A DNA stretch of 64,000 bases, from the NCBI GenBank assembly GCA_030054095.1, contig JASGCO010000002.1:186001-250000 (forward strand). Reading direction: 5' to 3'. This document shows, one piece after another, positions 58,143-64,000 of this stretch (within the stretch, counting starts at the first letter, position 1; each line of letters starts with the position of its first letter). Position numbers and translations under genes: made by a program. The notes beneath the pieces are model-generated. The model searched no databases and was not told the DNA's origin. It saw nothing but the letters and a program-made list of their open reading frames with translations. The stretch comes from Sediminibacterium sp. (GTDB lineage: Bacteria > Bacteroidota > Bacteroidia > B-17B0 > Aurantibacillaceae).

Positions 58143-58847
58143 ATGAAACCTTTGAAAATTATCCTTACGTCCGCCTTACTGGCATTCTTCTCCGTTTCCG
58201 GTCAAAACAAACCAGAAGGAGTTATTTATTACGAAATGAAAGTGAACGTTCATGCCAACCTCAGTAAAGATCAACTCATTTACAAAGCCATGATCCCGGA
58301 GTTTGCAAAAAGCAAAATAGCCATCTATCTGAAAAATGATTTTTTCAGAGTAAAGAATCTGGGAGAGATCGCGGAAAAAGGAGACAGCAAAGTTTCTATC
58401 AACATGCAATCTTCGGGGAGTGATGATGTGCTTTGCGACAATAAGCAACAAGTTTACTATTCGTTTCTGTCTTCCGGGAAACAGATCTATTATACCGAAA
58501 ACAAATACAACTCCACTAAAGCCGAATTTAGTAAAACCTCGAAAAAGATACTTGGTTACAACTGCTTTAAAGTTATCCAGAAAGGTGATAAAGGTGAAAC
58601 AATGGAATTGTGGGTTACACAGGAGCTTAACACTTCGGCAAACCCTTCTGAACCCGGTAGTCTGAAAGGAGTGGTTCTTGAAATCACCTCTCCGAAAGTA
58701 AGTTGGAAAGCAACCAAAATTGAACTAAAACCTCAGGATCAGAAACTATTTGAAATGCCTGTCGGAGCAAAAAAAATTACGGAAGAACAAGCGGAAGACC
58801 TGAACGAAGAAGCAATAGATGAACTAAAGAAAAAAGCAGCAAAATAA
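58143..58847 (+). CDS. GLPGLI-like secreted protein
   Basis: Protein of 234 residues with a signal peptide (KIILTSALLAFFSVSG). The pattern GVIYYEMKV near the start, KKILGYNCFKVIQK in the middle, ELWVTQELN and SLKGVVLEITSP corresponds to the GLPGLI/DUF4412 group of Bacteroidota, in which K-I-x-G-Y-x-C-x-K is followed by a G-L-P-G-L-I-type turn; here that turn reads LKGVVLEI. The C-terminal tail is rich in Glu/Lys and probably helical (EEQAEDLNEEAIDELKKK). The family is of unknown function and often regulated by adjacent two-component systems. The ABC ATPase gene follows after 21 bases. Confidence 0.72.
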   Translation: MKPLKIILTSALLAFFSVSGQNKPEGVIYYEMKVNVHANLSKDQLIYKAMIPEFAKSKIAIYLKNDFFRVKNLGEIAEKGDSKVSINMQSSGSDDVLCDNKQQVYYSFLSSGKQIYYTENKYNSTKAEFSKTSKKILGYNCFKVIQKGDKGETMELWVTQELNTSANPSEPGSLKGVVLEITSPKVSWKATKIELKPQDQKLFEMPVGAKKITEEQAEDLNEEAIDELKKKAAK

Positions 58848-58868
58848 CCCTTTTACATTTTACCCGCT

Positions 58869-59732
58869 ATGAAACTAAGTATTAAAAATTTATGCAAAAC
58901 ATACGCTAATGGTGTAAAAGCGCTTGATGATATTTCGCTTGACATCCACACCGGCATGTTCGGGCTCTTAGGCCCAAACGGTGCCGGCAAATCGAGTTTA
59001 ATGCGAACCCTCGCCACTTTACAAAAGGCAGACAGTGGTTCTGTTTTTCTGGACGATCTGGATGTATTAAGTAATCCCATGAGCGTAAAAAAACTACTCG
59101 GCTACCTGCCTCAGGAATTCGGCGTGTACCCCAATCAATCGGCTTACCAACTACTAAATTATTACGCCTACCTTAAAGGAATTGTGAATAAAAAGGAACG
59201 GAAAGAAATCGTGCATGCTCTGCTACAACAGGTAAACCTATTTGAGGCGCGGAATAAAAATGTTGATACTTATTCGGGCGGTATGCGGCAGCGATTTGGC
59301 ATTGCGCAAGCTTTGCTGGGCCGTCCAAAATTAATTATTGTAGATGAACCAACTGCTGGACTGGATCCCGCGGAACGGATCCGGTTCAACAATCTGCTTA
59401 GCGAAATCAGCAGCAACATTATTGTCATCCTCAGCACACATATTGTTGATGATGTAAGTGACCTTTGTAATGATATGGCCATTATACAGAACGGCAGGTT
59501 ATTACTTACAGGTTCGCCACTTGCATTTATGGAACAATTTGAAGGCACTGTCTGGACGAAACGTATCGGCACCAACGAATTAGAGGACTATAAAAAAACG
59601 TACAATGTTATTTACTCACATTTACAAAGTGGCAATCCCCTGATTCATGTCATTTCTGAAAAAGATCCTGGTAATGGTTTTAAAGCCTCCTCTCCTAACT
59701 TACAGGATATTTACTTCTCTACCATAAAATAA
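58869..59732 (+). CDS. ABC transporter ATP-binding protein
   Basis: Protein of 287 residues. Walker A is GLLGPNGAGKSSLMRT, the Q-loop is GYLPQEFGVYP, the signature is YSGGMRQRFGIAQAL, Walker B is LIIVDEPTAGLDP and the H-loop is ILSTHIVDDV. The sequence is that of a CcmA/NatA-type ATPase partnering an ABC-2 permease. The partner is the fused permease/M1-peptidase protein encoded after a 74-base gap. Substrate unknown. Confidence 0.92.
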   Translation: MKLSIKNLCKTYANGVKALDDISLDIHTGMFGLLGPNGAGKSSLMRTLATLQKADSGSVFLDDLDVLSNPMSVKKLLGYLPQEFGVYPNQSAYQLLNYYAYLKGIVNKKERKEIVHALLQQVNLFEARNKNVDTYSGGMRQRFGIAQALLGRPKLIIVDEPTAGLDPAERIRFNNLLSEISSNIIVILSTHIVDDVSDLCNDMAIIQNGRLLLTGSPLAFMEQFEGTVWTKRIGTNELEDYKKTYNVIYSHLQSGNPLIHVISEKDPGNGFKASSPNLQDIYFSTIK

Positions 59733-59806
59733 TTCCATCTGTAAACTGAGTTTAAAACCTAATACAGCACTTTGTAAAACAGTTAACTGATTATTAAAAC
59801 AGAAAC

Positions 59807-62800
59807 ATGAAAACTACTCTATTTATAACGAAACACGATTTACGGCATTCGTTTTTCAGTGACAAGATATGGCTATACGGCATCATCGCCTTTACACTCT
59901 CCTTTTTAATTGTTAATATTTTTGGCGGTGCTTTCGACTTTATCAAAATCATGATTGCCGGAGAGAATGTGAAGTTAAATTCTGCCAACATGCTCGCCAT
60001 ACAATTTTCCTTTTTGAATCTTATTGGTGCCGCTATGCTGGCCATCTTTTCAGGCAAATCTGCTCTGAAAGACCTGGACTACAACACCATTCCTGTTCAC
60101 TATAGCCTTCCGGTAACAAAATCAAACTATCTGGGTGGAAGGATAATGGCTCTCCTGATAAACGCTGCATTTTTGTTTCTTTGTTTTGTTTCAGGATTAA
60201 TGGTCGGGAGTTTCATGCCTTATCTCGATGCTTCGCAATTTGGCCCTTTTAATATCTTTAACTACCTCTATCCGTTTCTTATCATTATTCTCCCGAATGT
60301 ATTTTTTGTTTCTGCCATGCTGTTTTCACTTAGTTTCCGGCTCAGGAATTACTTTTCCGTTTGGATGGGCCTGATTCTTCTTTTTGGATTGTACTACGCT
60401 GCCATACAACTCAATAAAAAAATAGAATTAACCTGGCTGGCCGGATTATTAGACCCATTTGGCATTGTAGCCAGAGGTAATTCTAAAATAGGATTAACCG
60501 AATCGCAATTAAACACTCTCTATATCATCGATAAGGGTATTCTTCTCAACCGCATGCTATGGTGCGGCATTGGATGTGTAAGCCTCTTATTAACCTATAC
60601 ACGTTTTAATTTTTTGCAGGTTGGTTTTAAACGGTTGCGAACGAAAAAAGCGTTTACAACTCCAGATTCAGCAAACAAACCTCACAACATCTCACCTTCT
60701 CTAAGATCAGTTTATATTGGTTATACTTTTGCCGACAATTTGAAAAAACTTTTCTTCCTGATCCGAACCGAAATTCAACTGCTACTCACAAACCGCTACT
60801 TTAATATTATACTCTTAATCGGCATAGGTATTGTAATAGCAAGCGCTATGGGTATTGGTAAAATTTACGATACTAAAATCTATCCCATAACGTACCATGT
60901 GTGCGAGGTATTTATAGCTGCTACACGGTTATTCTTGTTTGCTCTGATTACCCTCTTTTCGGGCGAAATGGTATGGAGAGACCGCAACACAAAAACCTGG
61001 CAACTAAACGATACGCTGCCCGTTTCGTCAGGTTTAAAATTCAGCAGTAAACTGTTGGCTTTAGGATTTGTAGTTTTTGTTTTCCATCTTTTACTCATTG
61101 CCACAGGACTATTGGTTCAACACGCTACGGGTTACGAACGTTATGAATTTTCGCTTTACTTAAAACTATGTCTTGGTTTTGGTTTTGTAAATCAGTTGAT
61201 TGCACTACTGCTGGCATTTACGATCCAAAACAGTGTTAAAAATAAGTTCATCGGTTATTTCATTATGATAATTTACTATTTACTGAATGTACTAGTACTT
61301 GATGCGTTGTTTGAAGATAAGACCTTCCGTTTCAACTCTTTCTCTGACATTTCGTACAGCGATCTCAGTCAATTTGGCTACGATATTCCTGTGTACATAC
61401 TATTCCGTTTCTACTGGTTTTCGTTTGTAACAGCACTCGTTTTACTTTCCGTTAGTTTGTACCCTGCTAATGCCGATTTAAGCATGAAGGTGAGACTAGG
61501 TTATTTAAAAGAACGCTTCAAATCCCTGAAATTCCGTTTGCTGATTGGCACACTTACCGGCATTGTCATACTTTCCGGTGGTTATATTTTTTACAACATT
61601 CATTTTCTCAATGACTACAAAACCATTCAGGAAACAGAACAACAAATGATAAACTATGAAAAAAAATACGCGGCGTACAAACCACTAGCCCAACCGGTTC
61701 CTGTTTCTGTAAATGTGTATGCCGACCTTTACCCCGAAAACGGGTCCTTGCTGATAAACGGTTCCTGCTGGTTAAAAAACCGTTCGTCACAATCCATTTC
61801 ACAGATATGCATAGACCCCGGCGCCACGGATTCCATCTGGCTGAACACCCCAAACAAAAGGTTATTAGCGGATGAGGATTTTCAGGTATTAGGACTAAAC
61901 CACGCGTTGGCGCCCGGAGATTCCGTTCAACTGCATTTTAAGTTATTTAAAACCAGCAAAGGATTTGGCAACAATGGTATTGAATCGCTTATTTTACCAA
62001 ACGGCACCTTTATTAACAGCGATCTTTTCCCGGGTATCGGCTATAACGAAAACCATGAACTTACTTCTAACAAGAGCCGTCGTAAGTATGGCTTACCGGA
62101 GAAGAAACGATTCGCTAAATCTATGAATGATAAAGAAGGTTTATCTGTAAACATGCTTAATCAGCAGTCACTGGTTCATCTTAACATTATTGCCGGCACC
62201 TGTAAAGGCCAACGTATTATGGCTCCAGGAAAACTCATCAGAAACTGGACCAGTCACAACCGCCAGTACTTCCAGTTCGAAAGTAAACGCCCCATAAATA
62301 ATTTTTATGCCATACTAAGCGGAAATTACCAGGTGGTTGAAGAACAGTGGAATAGCCCCGATAGTTCAACTGTAAGCGCCGACATAGGAATATATTACCA
62401 TCCGGAACACAAGTATAACCTTAGCAATATGCTTAACGGCATGAAAGAAGCGCTTAACTATTACCACTCTCATTTTTCATCTTTCCAATATCCTTCTTTA
62501 CACATCACTGAATTCCCACGGTTCGCCACGTTTGCCCAGTCGTTTTCGGGTTGCATCCCCTTTAGCGAAGACATTGGATTTCTGGCCGACTTACGAAATG
62601 TAAACATTGACAGCACCTCTGTTATGGACGAAGAGGTTACTATTGATTATCCTTTTTATGTAACGGCTCATGAGGTAGCGCATCAGTGGTGGGCGCATCA
62701 GGTGTGTCCCGCCAATGTGGAAGGAGCATCTTTTATTGTAGAAACTCTTAGTCAGTATTCGGCTTTAATGGTAATGAAACAACATTATGGTCCTCAAAAA

Positions 62801-63445
62801 ATGCGAAAATTCCTGAACTACGAAAGTTTTCAATACCTGATGGCAAGAAGTGGTGGCATTCACACAGAAAACACACTAATGAATGTAGCCCCCGACGAAC
62901 AATCTGTATTTTACAGAAAAGGTTCTGTTGTTATGTATGCGCTTCAGGATTACATAGGCGAAGAAACCGTTAATACTGTACTCCGTCGTTTTACAGAGAA
63001 ATACGCGTTTAAAAATGCCCCCTATCCTACTTCCGGAGAACTGATCAGAGAATTTGAAAACGTAACACCTGATTCTTTGAAGTACATTATTCACGATTGG
63101 TTTAAGGCGATTACTGTTTACAAAAATGAAGCACTCAAAGCCTCTTACAGGAAAACGGATGATCTGGAATACATTGTGAATTTTGATACAGACATTCATA
63201 AATACGAATACGATAGTGCCGGAAATGAAAAAGAAGTGGCAGTAAACGATTATGTGGAAATTGGCATTTACAATGCCAAAGGCAAAGAAATTTTCCTTGA
63301 AAAATTAAAAATGAAAAAAGGTACTAACCATTTTTCTTTAAAACTGGGAAGGAAACCCGAAATGCTGGTGGTTGACCCTTATAATAAATTAATTGATAAA
63401 AACTGGCTGGTAAAAAAGGCAACTGTAAAGTCATCTGATTCCTGA
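59807..63445 (+). CDS. ABC-2 permease fused to an M1-family metalloaminopeptidase domain
   Basis: Protein of 1212 residues. Two sets of membrane helices (about 20-270 and 330-600) with ABC-2 permease pattern are followed by a large extracytoplasmic region. The last about 400 residues are an M1 peptidase: the zinc motif HEVAHQWW (His955, Glu956, His959), with the third ligand Glu979 in VETLSQYSAL; the preceding EFPRFATFAQSFSGCIPFSED segment occupies the place of the GAMEN region. The spacing from the second His to the Glu is 19 residues. Similar fusions are known in Bacteroidota and proteobacteria but their role is unclear: they may export and trim peptides or act as a surface-exposed peptidase with its own exporter. 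It follows the ABC ATPase gene. Confidence 0.9.
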   Translation: MKTTLFITKHDLRHSFFSDKIWLYGIIAFTLSFLIVNIFGGAFDFIKIMIAGENVKLNSANMLAIQFSFLNLIGAAMLAIFSGKSALKDLDYNTIPVHYSLPVTKSNYLGGRIMALLINAAFLFLCFVSGLMVGSFMPYLDASQFGPFNIFNYLYPFLIIILPNVFFVSAMLFSLSFRLRNYFSVWMGLILLFGLYYAAIQLNKKIELTWLAGLLDPFGIVARGNSKIGLTESQLNTLYIIDKGILLNRMLWCGIGCVSLLLTYTRFNFLQVGFKRLRTKKAFTTPDSANKPHNISPSLRSVYIGYTFADNLKKLFFLIRTEIQLLLTNRYFNIILLIGIGIVIASAMGIGKIYDTKIYPITYHVCEVFIAATRLFLFALITLFSGEMVWRDRNTKTWQLNDTLPVSSGLKFSSKLLALGFVVFVFHLLLIATGLLVQHATGYERYEFSLYLKLCLGFGFVNQLIALLLAFTIQNSVKNKFIGYFIMIIYYLLNVLVLDALFEDKTFRFNSFSDISYSDLSQFGYDIPVYILFRFYWFSFVTALVLLSVSLYPANADLSMKVRLGYLKERFKSLKFRLLIGTLTGIVILSGGYIFYNIHFLNDYKTIQETEQQMINYEKKYAAYKPLAQPVPVSVNVYADLYPENGSLLINGSCWLKNRSSQSISQICIDPGATDSIWLNTPNKRLLADEDFQVLGLNHALAPGDSVQLHFKLFKTSKGFGNNGIESLILPNGTFINSDLFPGIGYNENHELTSNKSRRKYGLPEKKRFAKSMNDKEGLSVNMLNQQSLVHLNIIAGTCKGQRIMAPGKLIRNWTSHNRQYFQFESKRPINNFYAILSGNYQVVEEQWNSPDSSTVSADIGIYYHPEHKYNLSNMLNGMKEALNYYHSHFSSFQYPSLHITEFPRFATFAQSFSGCIPFSEDIGFLADLRNVNIDSTSVMDEEVTIDYPFYVTAHEVAHQWWAHQVCPANVEGASFIVETLSQYSALMVMKQHYGPQKMRKFLNYESFQYLMARSGGIHTENTLMNVAPDEQSVFYRKGSVVMYALQDYIGEETVNTVLRRFTEKYAFKNAPYPTSGELIREFENVTPDSLKYIIHDWFKAITVYKNEALKASYRKTDDLEYIVNFDTDIHKYEYDSAGNEKEVAVNDYVEIGIYNAKGKEIFLEKLKMKKGTNHFSLKLGRKPEMLVVDPYNKLIDKNWLVKKATVKSSDS

Positions 63446-63486
63446 TGATAAGATAGCAAGCGCTTTCTTCCTTTACATTTATAATT

Positions 63487-63520
63487 AAAAAGCCGTGAAT
63501 TTAAAATTCACGGCTTTTTT
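63487..63520. terminator. Bidirectional intrinsic terminator
   Basis: AAAAAGCCGTGAATT, short loop TAA and AATTCACGGCTTTTTT form a near-perfect stem flanked by A and T tracts. It ends the ABC-peptidase transcript on the plus strand and the tRNA-Pro transcript on the minus strand. Confidence 0.88.
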
Positions 63521-63521
63521 G

Positions 63522-63594
63522 TCGGGATGACCTGACTCGAACAGGCGACCCCCAGCACCCCATACTGGTACACTACCAACTGTGCTACATCCCG
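63522..63594 (-). tRNA. tRNA-Pro (anticodon GGG)
   Basis: A 73-base cloverleaf. The acceptor stem is CGGGATG/CATCCCG, the anticodon stem CCAGT/GCTGG encloses ATGGGGT with GGG at 63561-63559, and the T arm contains TGTTCGAGTCA. The 5' C and A discriminator are typical of tRNA-Pro. CCA is not encoded. It lies 135 bases downstream of rpmF on the same strand. Confidence 0.96.
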
Positions 63595-63728
63595 AACGTG
63601 TTACATTCTTCCGAATTGTAACGGTACACTCTACCGGTTCAAAATAAATGATCTGATTACGATAAAGTACAATTTTATAAAAAAACCGATGTTTAGTAAA
63701 CACCGGCTATTCTTTCCTAAAAGTGAGA

Positions 63729-63917
63729 TTAAGCGTTAGCTTTTTCCATTACTACTTTTCCTTTGTAGTAGAGTTTGCCTTCAAACCAGTGTGCACGGTG
63801 CATTAAATGTGCTTCGCCGGTAGTTGAATCTTTAGAGATGGTCATATGAGGTGCTTTGTAGGTAGCACGACGTGAATCTCTTCTTGAACGCGATAGTTTT
63901 CGTTTGGGATTTGGCAT
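63729..63917 (-). CDS. rpmF: 50S ribosomal protein bL32
   Basis: Sixty-two residues starting [18 protein letters not shown], the hallmark of bL32, followed by the family's central [18 protein letters not shown]. It belongs to the large ribosomal subunit. As usual it follows a YceD/DUF177-type gene. The plsX-fabH genes that often follow rpmF are not present here; tRNA-Pro follows instead. Confidence 0.97.
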   Translation of the reverse strand: MPNPKRKLSRSRRDSRRATYKAPHMTISKDSTTGEAHLMHRAHWFEGKLYYKGKVVMEKANA

Positions 63918-63929
63918 GACTTCTGTTTT

Positions 63930-64000
63930 TTAATTTTTATTATCCTTTAATTTATTTAATTGTACCCACAATGGGTTTAGCTCCTCATCCGAACGTTCTT
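63930..64000 (-). CDS. YceD/DUF177-like protein, C-terminal end, cut by window edge
   Basis: Only the last 22 residues and the stop are visible (SDEELNPLWVQLNKLKDNK near the end). The ending N-P-L-W-x-x-L-x-K-L-K resembles the D-P-R-W-x-x-L-x-x-L-K end of DUF177 proteins, and the position directly upstream of rpmF supports this. DUF177 proteins are linked to 23S rRNA maturation. The gap to rpmF is 12 bases. Confidence 0.72.
   Translation of the reverse strand, partial: ERSDEELNPLWVQLNKLKDNKN

Overview
The window is a chromosomal segment from a member of the Bacteroidota, most likely a free-living Flavobacteriales- or Chitinophagales-like organism; finer placement is not possible from the sequence alone. 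The evidence is consistent: type IX secretion system cargo with both type A (YPNP...) and type B (gliding-associated, CHU_C) C-terminal signals, SprB repeats, a CarboxypepD-reg/TonB receptor, a two-component-propeller/SpoIIE sensor, a GLPGLI-like protein, TAnnTTTG-type -7 promoter boxes, almost no Shine-Dalgarno sequences, and an A+T-rich composition.

Layout. (1) 1-6.4 kb: a minus-strand, translationally coupled surface-polysaccharide operon led by murB (murB, Wzy/WaaL-like membrane protein, GT4 transferase, NDP-sugar epimerase, asparagine synthase cut by the left edge), with one divergent GT4 gene. (2) 6.4-26.1 kb: envelope and housekeeping genes: a T9SS-exported amidase, a MauE/thioredoxin-like fusion, a TonB receptor, a DUF72 protein, a large SpoIIE-type sensor, two tandem paralogous T9SS cargo proteins, a CHU_C protein, and the lptC - outer-membrane barrel - coaX group. 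(3) 26.2-29.4 kb: tRNA-Phe and a large SprB-repeat secreted protein. (4) 29.4-53.2 kb: a second, mosaic polysaccharide locus. Its minus-strand arm encodes glycosyltransferases, a UDP-sugar dehydrogenase, a GDP-mannose-3,5-epimerase-like enzyme, a UbiA-family protein, an SGNH hydrolase and an SxtI/SxtK/SxtJ-like carbamoylation set. Its plus-strand arm encodes an ABC polysaccharide exporter (Wzm/Wzt) with two unusual dioxygenase proteins, one fused to a methyltransferase, lying between permease and ATPase. An ACP-KASIII-GT2-GNAT set, a TMTC-like protein and a short DegT-like protein follow. (5) 53.2-64 kb: phenylalanine hydroxylase behind an apparent tyrosine-codon attenuator, a dGTPase, a two-component system, an ABC exporter with a permease/M1-peptidase fusion, tRNA-Pro, bL32 and the end of a YceD-like gene.

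How the parts fit together (inference). The second locus looks like an ABC-transporter-dependent surface glycan pathway in which hydroxylation, methylation, carbamoylation and acylation decorate the chain. The C-terminal domain of the Wzt-like ATPase is the natural candidate to read the end group made by the dioxygenase/methyltransferase proteins encoded beside it. The most striking regulatory object is the 18-codon leader peptide with three consecutive Tyr codons, mutually exclusive hairpins and an intrinsic terminator directly before the phenylalanine hydroxylase gene, whose product makes tyrosine.
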